Notes: generated by a model not told the origin, from the letters alone. Shown: positions 16,384 through 24,985, counted from the stretch's first letter. The stretch: 64,000 nt of DNA from Acinetobacter bohemicus ANC 3994 (GCF_000367925.1 NZ_KB849168.1:52850-116849), one strand, 5' to 3'. Translations and numbers: made by a program.

Positions 16384-17483
16384 ACGCTTTTACGCCTCTC
16401 GCACCCTTAAAACAAATTCCTGCTCATTTACAAACCATTGCCGATTACGAAAAACAAGCCCAACAGCATCTTCCAACTATGGTCTGGCACTATTTACAGG
16501 GCGGATCAATGGATGAACTGAGTGTGCAAGCGAATCTGGATCAATTTAAAACAATACAACTGATTCCAAGGCATTTAAATGACCTGACCCAAGGTCATAC
16601 CGCCTGTGAAATTTTAGGACAAAAGTTTCCTCATCCTATTTTTTTAGCCCCGATTGGACATCAGCAACAATTTCATCCTGAAGCAGAACTGGCTACGGCT
16701 TTGGCTGCTGAAGTGCTGGAAAGCAATTTCATTTTAAGTAATTTTAGCAATACCGATATGCGTAGTCTAAAAGCAGACAATCCATACAAATGGTTTCAAT
16801 TGTATTGGCAAGGTGATCGTGAAAAGTCTTTGGCCTTGGTTCAACTGGCAGAACAACAAAATTTTAAAGCTCTGGTCATTACCGTTGATTCACCGCATAC
16901 AGGCATTCGGGATCGTGAACGACGGGTATTTTTTCAGTTACCTGAAGGCATGCAGCATCCACATATACCAACGCATATTCCATTGCCTGAAATAGATGAA
17001 AATCAACATCCTGTATTTAATGGCTTAATGCAGATTGCACCGAAATGGGCGGATATTGAATGGATCATTGCACACACCTCCCTGCCTGTGATTTTAAAAG
17101 GTATTGTGCATCCTCAAGATGCCAAGCTGGCCCTGCAATACGGTGTGCAAGGACTGATTATTTCTAATCATGGGGGGCGAGTCTTAGATACCTGTATTTC
17201 CCCGCTCACGGCTCTGCAACTGATCAAGAAAGTCGTTCCTACAGATTTCCCTTTAATTTTAGATGGCGGTATTCGCCGTGGTTCTGATGTGTTTAAAGCG
17301 ATTGCTTTGGGTGCAACAGCTGTATGCATTGGTCGTCCTTATATTTATGGATTGGCAACCGCAGGCGCTTTAGGCGTGGCACATGTGCTTAAAATTTTAA
17401 AGGAAGAATTTGAGATTACGATGGTTTTAATGGGAACAGCCACCGTCAATGACATTAATCAAGAACATATTTTGCATAAATAA
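16380..17483 (+). CDS. FMN-dependent alpha-hydroxy-acid oxidase/dehydrogenase
   Basis: The product has 367 residues. The ATG at 16380 overlaps the piuC stop as ATGA and I prefer it; an in-frame ATG at 16368 would add four residues. The TIM-barrel active site is intact by comparison with glycolate and lactate oxidases: Y38, Y142 in QLYWQ, D170, R177, K240 in ILKGI, and H264 and R267 in SNHGGR. The phosphate-binding end is LDGGIRRGSDVFKAIALGA. It should oxidise a small 2-hydroxy acid with FMN. The substrate is unknown. Its coupling to piuC suggests a role linked to iron-siderophore metabolism, which is inference. Confidence 0.88.
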   Translation: MNAFTPLAPLKQIPAHLQTIADYEKQAQQHLPTMVWHYLQGGSMDELSVQANLDQFKTIQLIPRHLNDLTQGHTACEILGQKFPHPIFLAPIGHQQQFHPEAELATALAAEVLESNFILSNFSNTDMRSLKADNPYKWFQLYWQGDREKSLALVQLAEQQNFKALVITVDSPHTGIRDRERRVFFQLPEGMQHPHIPTHIPLPEIDENQHPVFNGLMQIAPKWADIEWIIAHTSLPVILKGIVHPQDAKLALQYGVQGLIISNHGGRVLDTCISPLTALQLIKKVVPTDFPLILDGGIRRGSDVFKAIALGATAVCIGRPYIYGLATAGALGVAHVLKILKEEFEITMVLMGTATVNDINQEHILHK

Positions 17484-17768
17484 AACCTTTAAAGGAATTT
17501 TTTTTCTTAATCCAATCATACACTGCAAAATAAGGAAATTATTTCCAAGCACTCTATTTTAGAATTAGGGTCAAGTTAATCCATTTACAAGATAAGCGTG
17601 TTTAAGCTTATGAGGTGTTTAATCCACCGTATAAGACTTATGCTACTTTAGGTGAAAATTCTCCGAAAATTACTTGTAAATCGATACAATAGACACCATC
17701 TATATAAGTAGTAAGCAGTTGCCTTTACCCAAGATACGAGCAACCTATGCTGCACAAGGAGTTACCTC
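17484..17768. other. leuA upstream region
   Basis: This 285-bp spacer holds the leuA promoter and leader. CCTTTAAAGG followed by eight T (about 17487-17508) could weakly end the preceding operon. A TACAAT (17685-17690) could be a -10 element without a good -35. The leuA ribosome site AAGGAG is at 17756-17761. See also the possible leader peptide at 17610-17651. Confidence 0.4.
17610..17651 (+). CDS. possible leucine-rich leader peptide of leuA
   Basis: This 13-codon frame reads MRCLIHRIRLMLL then TAG, with four leucine and two isoleucine codons crowded towards its end, 118 bp before leuA. That is what a translation-attenuation leader for a branched-chain synthesis gene looks like. Against it, there is no good ribosome site and I see no terminator hairpin between it and leuA. 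It is a candidate only. Confidence 0.25.
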   Translation: MRCLIHRIRLMLL

Positions 17769-19466
17769 ATGATGTTAGCTGATCCAAGTAAAAAATATCG
17801 TCGCATGTATCAACGTGTAGACTTGCCAGATCGTCAATGGCCGAATAAAGAAATTAATCAAGCGCCTATTTGGATGAGCACAGACCTTCGTGACGGTAAC
17901 CAAGCGATTTTTGAACCGATGGATATGGAACAGAAATTTAAAATGTTCCAGATGTTGGTGAAAATTGGCTTTAAGCATATTGAAATTGGTTTCCCTTCTG
18001 CATCACAAATTGACTTTGACTTCACCCGTAAATTGATTGAAGAAGATCATATTCCAGATGACGTTTATATCGAAGTCTTGGTTCAGGCCCGTGATCATTT
18101 AATTGAGCGTACTTTTGAATCTTTAGTTGGTGCAAAACGTGCCATCGTGCATATTTACAATTCAAACTCACCAACATTCCGTGAAAAAGTCTTGAATGTA
18201 GATGTGGCGGGTGCCAAAAAATTAGCCATGAATGCGGCGACAAAAGTTAAAGAATATGCAGCACAATATCCAAATACGGACTGGATTTTCCAATACAGCC
18301 CTGAATGTTTCACTGCAACTGAATTAGAAGTCGCGAAAGATGTTTGTGATGCGGTTACTGAAATTTGGGAAGCATCTCCAGAGAATAAAGTGATTTTAAA
18401 CTTGCCTGCAACGGTTGAGGTTTCAGGCCCGCATGTGTATGCCGACCAAATTGAATGGATGCACCGCAACATTCAACGTCGTGATGGCGTGATCATTTCT
18501 GTGCACTGTCATAACGACCGTGGCTGTGGTATTGCAGCTTCTGAATTGGCCATTATGGCCGGTGCGGATCGTGTCGAAGGTTGTGTGTTTGGTAATGGCG
18601 AACGTACGGGTAATGTCGACGTTGCCGCAATTGCTTTAAATATGTATACCCAAGGTGTTGCACCTAACTTAGATTTCTCTAACATTAACGAAATCATTGC
18701 CACCATTGAAGAATGTACTGGCTTGCCTGTGCATCCACGTCATCCATATGCTGGCGACTTGGTGTTCACTGCATTCTCTGGTTCACATCAAGATGCCATC
18801 AAAAAAGGCTTTGAATTCCAAAAGAACCAAGACATGTGGGATATGCCTTACTTGCCAATCGACCCGAAAGATTTAGGTCGTGACTATGACGCAGTGATTC
18901 GTGTCAATTCACAGTCGGGCAAAGGCGGGATCGCTTACTTGTTAGAATCTAGTTACAACGTGGTGTTGCCGCGTCGTTTACAGATTGAATTCTCGCAAGC
19001 AGTGCAACAAGTCACTGATGAACAAGCCAAAGAAGTCACAGCACAAGATATTTGGGCATTGTTCAAAGAAAATTATGTTGCTGCCAAAGATGCATATTAT
19101 TCGGTGAAAAACTATCGCTTGTCAGATGAAAATGGCTGCCAAGTGATTGCACTTGATGTTGAAGTGAATGGCGAAACTCAACAATTGCGCGGTGAAGGCA
19201 ATGGTCCAATTTCTGCGATCTTAAATGCACTTCAGTTGCCGATTGACGTATTAAGTTATGAAGAGCGTAGCATCAGTTCTGGCGCACATGCCAAAGCTTT
19301 GGCCTTGATCGAACTTCAAGTCAAGGGTACAGGTAAATCTGCATTTGGTGCTGGGGTACATGACAACATCGTGACGTCTTCAATCGAAGCGATTATTGCC
19401 TGTACTAACCGCTTGATTGAGCAAAGTGTACTTAACACCGAGCAAGTGATTGCAGCTGCGGTATAA
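17769..19466 (+). CDS. leuA: 2-isopropylmalate synthase
   Basis: LeuA condenses 2-oxoisovalerate with acetyl-CoA in the first committed step of leucine synthesis. At 565 residues it is of the longer (type 2) form. The catalytic TIM barrel begins with STDLRDGNQAIFEPMD (about 37-52) and contains SVHCHNDRGCGIAASELA with the metal-binding HCHND. The C-terminal regulatory domain (about 430-555) carries GEGNGPISAILNAL and the leucine-sensing fold. The ATG at 17769 has AAGGAG 7 nt upstream; a second ATG follows immediately. It is monocistronic by its downstream terminator. Feedback inhibition by leucine is expected from the family. Confidence 0.95.
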   Translation: MMLADPSKKYRRMYQRVDLPDRQWPNKEINQAPIWMSTDLRDGNQAIFEPMDMEQKFKMFQMLVKIGFKHIEIGFPSASQIDFDFTRKLIEEDHIPDDVYIEVLVQARDHLIERTFESLVGAKRAIVHIYNSNSPTFREKVLNVDVAGAKKLAMNAATKVKEYAAQYPNTDWIFQYSPECFTATELEVAKDVCDAVTEIWEASPENKVILNLPATVEVSGPHVYADQIEWMHRNIQRRDGVIISVHCHNDRGCGIAASELAIMAGADRVEGCVFGNGERTGNVDVAAIALNMYTQGVAPNLDFSNINEIIATIEECTGLPVHPRHPYAGDLVFTAFSGSHQDAIKKGFEFQKNQDMWDMPYLPIDPKDLGRDYDAVIRVNSQSGKGGIAYLLESSYNVVLPRRLQIEFSQAVQQVTDEQAKEVTAQDIWALFKENYVAAKDAYYSVKNYRLSDENGCQVIALDVEVNGETQQLRGEGNGPISAILNALQLPIDVLSYEERSISSGAHAKALALIELQVKGTGKSAFGAGVHDNIVTSSIEAIIACTNRLIEQSVLNTEQVIAAAV

Positions 19467-19503
19467 ATATTAGCAATAATATTTAGCACTAAAATGACTT
19501 TAG

Positions 19504-19534
19504 AAGGATACCACTCAAGTGGTATCCTTTTATT
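19504..19534 (+). terminator. rho-independent terminator after leuA
   Basis: AAGGATACCAC (19504-19514) pairs with GTGGTATCCTT (19519-19529) around TCAA, followed by TTATTTAT. It lies 38 bp past the leuA stop. Confidence 0.9.
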
Positions 19535-19568
19535 TATACATTCTAAAGATTTAAGGTGAATTATTCCT

Positions 19569-20729
19569 GTGTCTTTTCCAGCTGACTCAGTGGGCATCGT
19601 TATCCCACAAAAGTTCCAATTTGAAGAGCCTTTAGAGCTTGAATGTGGTCGTATTTTGCCACGTTTCGAAATCATGGTTGAAACCTACGGTACGCTCAAC
19701 GCAGATAAATCTAATGCGATTCTGATTTGCCATGCGCTGTCTGGGCATCATCATGCGGCAGGTTATCATCATGATGATGATAAAAAAGCAGGCTGGTGGG
19801 ATGCCTGTATTGGTCCGGGCAAAGCGATTGATACGTCTAAATTCTTTGTGGTGGCACTAAATAATATTGGCGGTTGCAGTGGCTCAACGGGTCCAATATC
19901 GCCCAACCCTGAAAATGACAATCGTCCTTATGGTCCAGATTTTCCATTGGTGACAGTGCGTGACTGGGTTAAAACTCAAGCGCTATTGTCCGATCGTTTA
20001 GGCATTAAGGTTTGGTATTCCATTATTGGTGGTTCACTGGGCGGTATGCAGGCTTTGCAATGGTCGGTGGATTATCCTGACCGGTTAAAAAATTGTGTCA
20101 TTATTGCCAGTGCACCGAAACTCTCTGCACAAAATATTGCTTTTAATGAAGTTGCGCGGCAATCCATTTTATCTGATCCCGACTTCTATAACGGACGTTA
20201 TCTAGAAAATGACAGCTATCCTAAACGCGGCTTAATTTTGGCGCGCATGGTCGGTCATATCACTTATTTATCAGAAGAAGCCATGAAACAAAAATTTGGC
20301 CGCGACTTAAAGTCGGGTAAATTTATGTATGGTTTTGACGTTGAATTTCAAGTCGAAAGCTATTTGCGTTATCAAGGTGAGCAATTCAGCCGTAACTTTG
20401 ATGCCAATACTTATCTGATTATGACCAAAGCCTTGGACTATTTTGATCCAGCACGTGAATATGAGCTGTCTTTAACCAAGGCAATGGCAAACACCAAATG
20501 CCGTTTCTTGGTGGTTTCATTCACCACAGATTGGCGTTTCACCCCACAACGTTCACAAGAAATTGTCGATGCGCTGATTAGCAATCATAAACCGGTCAGC
20601 TATGTCGATATTGATGCAGAACAAGGTCATGATTCATTCTTATTCCCTATTCCGCTTTACGTGAAATCATTACGTGCATTTTTAGGTGGCGTAGAACACC
20701 TCGAAGCAACACCTAAGGAGACTGTGTAA
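19569..20729 (+). CDS. metX: homoserine O-acyltransferase (MetX)
   Basis: MetX acylates L-homoserine in methionine synthesis. The alpha/beta-hydrolase triad is S156 in GGSLGGMQ, D321 in FTTDWRF and H354 in EQGHDSF. The product is 386 residues and starts at GTG 19569 with AAGGTG about 10 nt upstream. Family members use acetyl-CoA or succinyl-CoA. Proteobacterial members paired with metW have been assigned as succinyltransferases, so the acyl donor here is left open. The stop codon overlaps the metW start by one base (TAATG), so the two are an operon. No SAM riboswitch is visible in the short upstream gap. Confidence 0.93.
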   Translation: MSFPADSVGIVIPQKFQFEEPLELECGRILPRFEIMVETYGTLNADKSNAILICHALSGHHHAAGYHHDDDKKAGWWDACIGPGKAIDTSKFFVVALNNIGGCSGSTGPISPNPENDNRPYGPDFPLVTVRDWVKTQALLSDRLGIKVWYSIIGGSLGGMQALQWSVDYPDRLKNCVIIASAPKLSAQNIAFNEVARQSILSDPDFYNGRYLENDSYPKRGLILARMVGHITYLSEEAMKQKFGRDLKSGKFMYGFDVEFQVESYLRYQGEQFSRNFDANTYLIMTKALDYFDPAREYELSLTKAMANTKCRFLVVSFTTDWRFTPQRSQEIVDALISNHKPVSYVDIDAEQGHDSFLFPIPLYVKSLRAFLGGVEHLEATPKETV

Positions 20730-21322
20730 TGCGTATCGACCATCAACTTGCTGAAACATGGATTAAACCGGACTCTAGCGTGCTCGATCTCGGTTGTGGT
20801 GATGGCGAACTGCTAGCACATATGGGAAAAAAGCACAACATTCGTGCATATGGATTAGAAATCGATCAAGAAAAGATTGCAATTGCGGTCAGTCGAGGGT
20901 TAAATATTATTCAACAAGACTTAAATCTTGGTTTAAGTCGTTTTGCAGACCAGTCATTTGATTACGTGGTTATGGCACAGGCTTTGCAAGCTGTAGATGC
21001 ACCAGACGTATTATTGCGTGATATGGTGCGTGTCGGGAAACAAGCCATTATTACCTTTCCTAACTTTGCCCATTGGAAGACGCGTTCTTTCTTGGCTTTA
21101 AAGGGAATGATGCCTGTTTCAAATGCTTTACCTTATATGTGGTATAACACACCCAATATCCATTTATGTACTTTCCGTGATTTTGAAGCACTTTGTGCTG
21201 AAAATGACATTCGGATTATTAATCGACTCGCCGTGAATGGGAACCAACAAGGTAGTTTACTGAGTAAACATGTTCCGAATCTGTTTGGTGAAGTCGCTAT
21301 TTATCGAGTGAGCGCACTATGA
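20729..21322 (+). CDS. metW: methionine biosynthesis protein MetW
   Basis: The product has 197 residues and a class I SAM-methyltransferase-like fold: VLDLGCGDGELLAHM (motif I, about 18-32), GLEID and FDYVVMAQALQAVDAPD. MetW is required together with MetX for homoserine acylation in several proteobacteria; it is not known to be a genuine methyltransferase. The start overlaps the metX stop by one base and its own stop overlaps the next gene as ATGA, indicating tight coupling. Confidence 0.93.
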   Translation: MRIDHQLAETWIKPDSSVLDLGCGDGELLAHMGKKHNIRAYGLEIDQEKIAIAVSRGLNIIQQDLNLGLSRFADQSFDYVVMAQALQAVDAPDVLLRDMVRVGKQAIITFPNFAHWKTRSFLALKGMMPVSNALPYMWYNTPNIHLCTFRDFEALCAENDIRIINRLAVNGNQQGSLLSKHVPNLFGEVAIYRVSAL

Positions 21323-21906
21323 AAAAAATATTACTCAGCACACTATTGCTTGGATTCTTTAGCATTCAAGCCCATGCAGATTATGTTTCATCTACACCTT
21401 CTGTTTCGAGTCAGGCTGCCCAATATTCTGTAATGGATATTAATAGTCTGATTAAAGCCGCTAAATCTGGTCAAGCAGGTGCACAATTCTATTTGGCGAC
21501 CAAATACCAACACGGCAAAGACATTCAACAAGATGAAAACCAAGCCTTTACTTGGTATAAAGCCGCTGCGGATCAAGGTCTTTCTGCGGCGCAATTGAAT
21601 GTCGGTCGTATGTTGGCTGATGGTGTTGGCACCAAAAAAGATGAAACGTTAGCCCGTAAATATTTTGAAAAAGCAGCCAGCCACGGTGACAACCGTGCCA
21701 GCTTTAACCTCGCAATGATGGAAGAGCAAAAGAAAAATTACGTGGGTGCATACCAATGGTATGAACTTTCAACCCGTGATGGCATGCTCGACAACAAAGT
21801 CATTTCACTGTCTGAAGGTAAAAAAACCGCTTTAGCCGCAAACTTAAGCCAAGACCAAATTCGTATGGCGCGTGACCGTGCCGACAAATGGATTCAAGCG
21901 CAATAA
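21319..21906 (+). CDS. secreted Sel1-repeat protein
   Basis: The product has 195 residues with a signal peptide (MKKILLSTLLLGFFSIQAHA). Three Sel1-like (TPR-related) repeats are visible between about 40 and 155: AGAQFYLATKYQHGKDIQQD, AAQLNVGRMLADGVGTKKDE and RASFNLAMMEEQKKNYVGAY. Such solenoids bind other proteins or wall components in the periplasm; the partner is unknown. The start overlaps metW by 4 bp, so it is part of the metX-metW operon, although a link to methionine synthesis is not obvious. Confidence 0.85.
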   Translation: MKKILLSTLLLGFFSIQAHADYVSSTPSVSSQAAQYSVMDINSLIKAAKSGQAGAQFYLATKYQHGKDIQQDENQAFTWYKAAADQGLSAAQLNVGRMLADGVGTKKDETLARKYFEKAASHGDNRASFNLAMMEEQKKNYVGAYQWYELSTRDGMLDNKVISLSEGKKTALAANLSQDQIRMARDRADKWIQAQ

Positions 21907-21919
21907 GATTGCACTGACT

Positions 21920-22390
21920 CTAGACAGCACCTTCGGGTGCTTTTTTATTTTGGGCAGTTCTGTTTTTTTGCATCATCACAAACCTTAAGCCATGTGCTTC
22001 AATAACCTCCGATACAGCTTTAAAGCCAAATTTTTGATAAATAGGCTGCGCATAACAACTTGAATTCACGCTTATCACAGTGATATTTTCCTGTAGTTCA
22101 GCTGTAACATAGTTCCATAGCTTTCGACCAATGCCCTGCTTCTGTACGGCGGTATCTACAAAAAAATGTACGATATGGGCGGGTTCTTTATAAGCAATAA
22201 TACCTAAAACTGTTTCATGCTGTTCATACACATAATAATGAACCTGTGGCGTGTTTAATAATCTTAAAATGATCGCTGAAGAAAATTTTTCTTCACCTTC
22301 ACGGCTAATAGCAAAGTCAGCAATATAAGGCTGAATTAATCTCTCAATTTGCTCTAAATCTGCATGGGTGGCTAGGCGAATCATGTTCAT
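21920..22390 (-). CDS. GNAT-family N-acetyltransferase
   Basis: The product has 156 residues. The acetyl-CoA-binding motif A is FFVDTAVQKQGIGRKLW (about 75-91), with the R/Q-x-x-G-x-G/A signature as QKQGIG. Strand elements ISVNSSCYAQPIYQKFGF follow. The substrate cannot be told. It converges on the metX operon, and its last codons (KKAPEGAV) are the complement of that operon's terminator hairpin, so the true C-terminus may have been set by read-through into it. It has its own promoter in the spacer with rdgB. Confidence 0.8.
   Translation of the reverse strand: MNMIRLATHADLEQIERLIQPYIADFAISREGEEKFSSAIILRLLNTPQVHYYVYEQHETVLGIIAYKEPAHIVHFFVDTAVQKQGIGRKLWNYVTAELQENITVISVNSSCYAQPIYQKFGFKAVSEVIEAHGLRFVMMQKNRTAQNKKAPEGAV
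21926..21949 (+). terminator. terminator of the metX operon
   Basis: AGCACC (21926-21931), tetraloop TTCG, GGTGCT (21936-21941) and a T run. It ends the plus-strand operon and at the same time forms the last codons of the convergent GNAT gene. Confidence 0.9.
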
Positions 22391-22497
22391 TTCTCTGTTG
22401 TTCTTATTCGAAGTAAGCTGCTGGCTTTAATCTTCATGGATTATGCTGCTTTTATACAATCTAATTCAGTTAAAATATAGACCTTCATTTTCAACTC

Positions 22498-23142
22498 ATG
22501 AGCACAAATACAATGTCTGCAAATGCATGGTTATCTCAAGGGACTTTAGTCCTTGCCAGCAATAACAAAGGGAAAATTGCTGAATTTGAAAAATTATTTG
22601 CTGGGCTTAATCTTCCTGTTGAGGTGATTGCTCAAGGTAAGTTAAACATTGATGATGCCATCGAAGACGGATTAAGCTTTGTTGAAAATGCCATTATTAA
22701 AGCCCGCCATGCCTCTCGCATTTCAGGTAAACCTGCCATTGCCGATGACTCAGGTATTTGTGTGCCGGTACTGGGTGGTGCACCGGGCATCTACTCTGCA
22801 CGCTATGCTGGTGAGCATGGTAATGATGCTGCCAATAATGAAAAGCTGTTAGCAGACCTCAAAGCACTGCGTAAAGATGGCGAAGCGATTGAAGGCATGT
22901 TCGTCTGTGTATTGGCTTTGGTGCAACATGCCGAAGATCCTCTACCACAAATTTTCCAAGGCATTTGGACCGGCGAAGTTTTAGAACAAGCGCGTGGTGA
23001 AAATGGTTTTGGTTATGACCCTTTGTTCTGGTTGCCTGAACTGGGAATCTCAAGTGCAGAAATGTCGAAAGAAGATAAAAATAAAATCAGCCATCGCGGG
23101 CAAGCGATGCAGTTGTTTAAAGCAAGTTTGAAAAATCATTAA
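22498..23142 (+). CDS. rdgB: dITP/XTP pyrophosphatase (RdgB/HAM1)
   Basis: The enzyme hydrolyses non-canonical purine triphosphates (dITP, XTP) to monophosphates, keeping them out of DNA and RNA. Recognisable parts are LVLASNNKGKIAEF near the N-terminus, FVENAIIKARHAS, ADDSGICVPVLGGAPGIYSA and FGYDPLFWLPE with SHRGQAM near the end. The 214-residue version starts at ATG 22498; ATG 22513 (MSANAWL) would give 209 residues and is about as likely, since neither has a strong ribosome site. Confidence 0.93.
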   Translation: MSTNTMSANAWLSQGTLVLASNNKGKIAEFEKLFAGLNLPVEVIAQGKLNIDDAIEDGLSFVENAIIKARHASRISGKPAIADDSGICVPVLGGAPGIYSARYAGEHGNDAANNEKLLADLKALRKDGEAIEGMFVCVLALVQHAEDPLPQIFQGIWTGEVLEQARGENGFGYDPLFWLPELGISSAEMSKEDKNKISHRGQAMQLFKASLKNH

Positions 23143-23150
23143 GCATTTTT

Positions 23151-23227
23151 AAATCCTCCCCTTGCGAAATAGTATTTCTCATCCTTTTTCAAAGATGAGA
23201 AGCATTGCTTCGCAAGAGGGGAGATTT
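23151..23227. repeat. 77-bp imperfect palindrome after rdgB
   Basis: The left arm AAATCCTCCCCTTGCGAA and GTATTTCTCATC pairs with GATGAGAAGCAT and TTCGCAAGAGGGGAGATTT on the right, around a CTTTTTCAAA centre. The arms are near-perfect with a few single-base bulges. No long T run follows, so it is not a simple terminator. It looks like a dispersed intergenic repeat (REP/MITE-like) lying between convergent genes. Confidence 0.7.
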
Positions 23228-23283
23228 CTAAATGAGTAATCATTAATTACTCTTAGGTGAACAGCATTATGAAAGATTGAGCT

Positions 23284-24183
23284 TTAAAAAAAATGCAATA
23301 CCAAACCGTATAGCATCACCACGACACAACTCACTATCGTCCCCGATGCAATATCTTTTGCTGAAGTCCCCGTGCCTTGATAGTGAGTTTCTAGCGCCAC
23401 AATATTGGCCGCTGGCGGTAAGCAGAACAGTAAGAACATTACCCCAATATATTGTTCAATATTCGGAATCGGAATCAGCCAATAGGTCAGTCCACACAAC
23501 ACAACGCCACAACTCAGTTTTAATACTGCAACACGGCTACTGCGCAGTAAATCTTTTTTATACACTTTGGTTTGCTGCAACCACATACCCAATATACACA
23601 TTCCGGTAAAGCTCATGCCAATTTTAGCTAGGCTATAGATGAGATCTATCCATTGATGTTGTTCAAAATGCTGCACACCCAATATTCGACAGATCAATGC
23701 CAAAATTAATGCCATTATGGGAGGCGATTGCATGACTTTTTTTGCAATATCCGAGCTGGCCTGTTTGTCTGAAGTGACGGAAGTGACGGCCCAAATATTA
23801 CCAAAAATAGAACCCCCGACATATAAAGCCACCATCGGTGCACTAATTTCAGGACCAAATAAAGCAATCGCAAAAGGAAAGCCTAGCCATGCCATATTCA
23901 CATAGCTAAAACATAAAGCCCCTAATTGGTCTTTAAACAGCGCAAGGAAAAAATAGAACAGCAATACCGCAACCACAAAGCTAAAGAGCATCAAACTCAA
24001 GCTGCCAGCTTGATAAAACACCATGTTATAAATAATCACGATGGGAATAAAAATCCGTGCCAATAGGCTTGCAAACAGTGCTTTTAGACGTGTTGAAAAT
24101 TGGCTTGACGCCAGCCCCCAGCCACATAAAAAGCCAAAAAGTGGTAACAGCAAAGCCACAACATCATCCTCAATACGTAACAT
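23284..24183 (-). CDS. AEC-family permease
   Basis: The product has 299 residues with about ten hydrophobic segments spread over its length, as in the auxin efflux carrier (AEC) family of inner-membrane transporters. The N-terminal half contains LLLPLFGFLCGWGLA and FIPIVIIYNMVFY, and the middle has the typical NMAWLGFPFAIALFGP. The C-terminal half has MCILGMWLQQ and LPPAANIVALETHY. Bacterial members export small organic acids or are uncharacterised; the substrate is unknown. It stands alone, convergent with rdgB and divergent from tatA. Confidence 0.8.
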   Translation of the reverse strand: MLRIEDDVVALLLPLFGFLCGWGLASSQFSTRLKALFASLLARIFIPIVIIYNMVFYQAGSLSLMLFSFVVAVLLFYFFLALFKDQLGALCFSYVNMAWLGFPFAIALFGPEISAPMVALYVGGSIFGNIWAVTSVTSDKQASSDIAKKVMQSPPIMALILALICRILGVQHFEQHQWIDLIYSLAKIGMSFTGMCILGMWLQQTKVYKKDLLRSSRVAVLKLSCGVVLCGLTYWLIPIPNIEQYIGVMFLLFCLPPAANIVALETHYQGTGTSAKDIASGTIVSCVVVMLYGLVLHFF

Positions 24184-24313
24184 AAATATGCTAGCACTGA
24201 ATCAAGCACAACAGCAGATTAAATGCCTTTTGTCTTTAAACTGCAATTTTTCAGTCACATTGCTGTCATGGCAAAATGTTCAGATGGAACTCAATAAAAA
24301 ATGAGTAAAGAAC

Positions 24314-24532
24314 ATGGCAGGATTATCAATTTGGCACGTTGTGATTTTCGCAATTGTGGTGATTTTATTATTTGGTACATCTAAACTCAAAAACTTAGGT
24401 AAAGATGTCGGTGGTGCTGTTAAAGATTTTAAAAAGTCGATTAAGGAAGATGAAGCTGAACAAGCTAAGCTTAAAGAGCCACTCACCATTGATGCTCAAG
24501 TAAAAAATGCTGAAAACTCGATAAAAAGCTAA
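24314..24532 (+). CDS. tatA: Sec-independent translocase subunit TatA
   Basis: The product has 72 residues. It has the TatA pattern: a short periplasmic start, one membrane helix (HVVIFAIVVILLFGTSK, about 8-24), the FGTSKLKNLG hinge, an amphipathic helix (KDVGGAVKDFKKSIK) and an acidic, lysine-rich tail. TatA assembles at the TatBC receptor to pass folded proteins. It is the first gene of tatABC, 12 bp before tatB. Confidence 0.95.
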   Translation: MAGLSIWHVVIFAIVVILLFGTSKLKNLGKDVGGAVKDFKKSIKEDEAEQAKLKEPLTIDAQVKNAENSIKS

Positions 24533-24544
24533 GAGCACTCCCTC

Positions 24545-24985
24545 ATGCTGAACATTGGAATGACCGAACTTCTTTGCTTTGCCATCATTGCATTGTTAAT
24601 TCTTGGCCCAGATAAACTTCCTGAAGGCGCACGTTTTGCTGCAAAATGGTATGGCAAAATTAAAAAATTCATTGGTAATGTTCAAAATGAAATTGACCGA
24701 GAATTACGCCTTTCTGAATTTCGTGAAGAAATGCAAAAAGAAATTGATAAAATCACCGAACTTGAACGTCGGATGCAGCAACAACTGGATGCAATTCGAA
24801 GTACGGATGACAACAATACAGCTAAAGATCAGCAGAGCAAAGAACAGCAAATCAACAGTTATCAATGCTTAGAAAGAAGTGACTTCGCTCCATTTTCTAA
24901 AGGTTATATTCAACGTCATTGGAAAAAATTACTGACTCCTTTAGAAACCCGAACTGCACCTATTCAATTGAAGATTGCCGTATGA
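24545..24985 (+). CDS. tatB: Sec-independent translocase subunit TatB
   Basis: The product has 146 residues. The N-terminal helix MLNIGMTELLCFAIIALLILGPDKLP carries the conserved GPDKLPE hinge, followed by a long amphipathic and coiled stretch (about 30-90) rich in Glu, Arg and Gln. The C-terminal part is variable. TatB with TatC forms the receptor for twin-arginine signal peptides. Its stop overlaps the tatC start as ATGA. Confidence 0.93.
   Translation: MLNIGMTELLCFAIIALLILGPDKLPEGARFAAKWYGKIKKFIGNVQNEIDRELRLSEFREEMQKEIDKITELERRMQQQLDAIRSTDDNNTAKDQQSKEQQINSYQCLERSDFAPFSKGYIQRHWKKLLTPLETRTAPIQLKIAV

Noticed and set aside
17747..17782. A short frame (MLHKELPHDVS) overlapping the leuA start as a leader peptide
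   Set aside because: It contains the leuA ribosome site itself and only two leucine codons; the overlap is more simply explained by chance.
19467..19568. SAM riboswitch before metX
   Set aside because: The gap holds only the leuA terminator and about 35 bp; there is no room for an aptamer.
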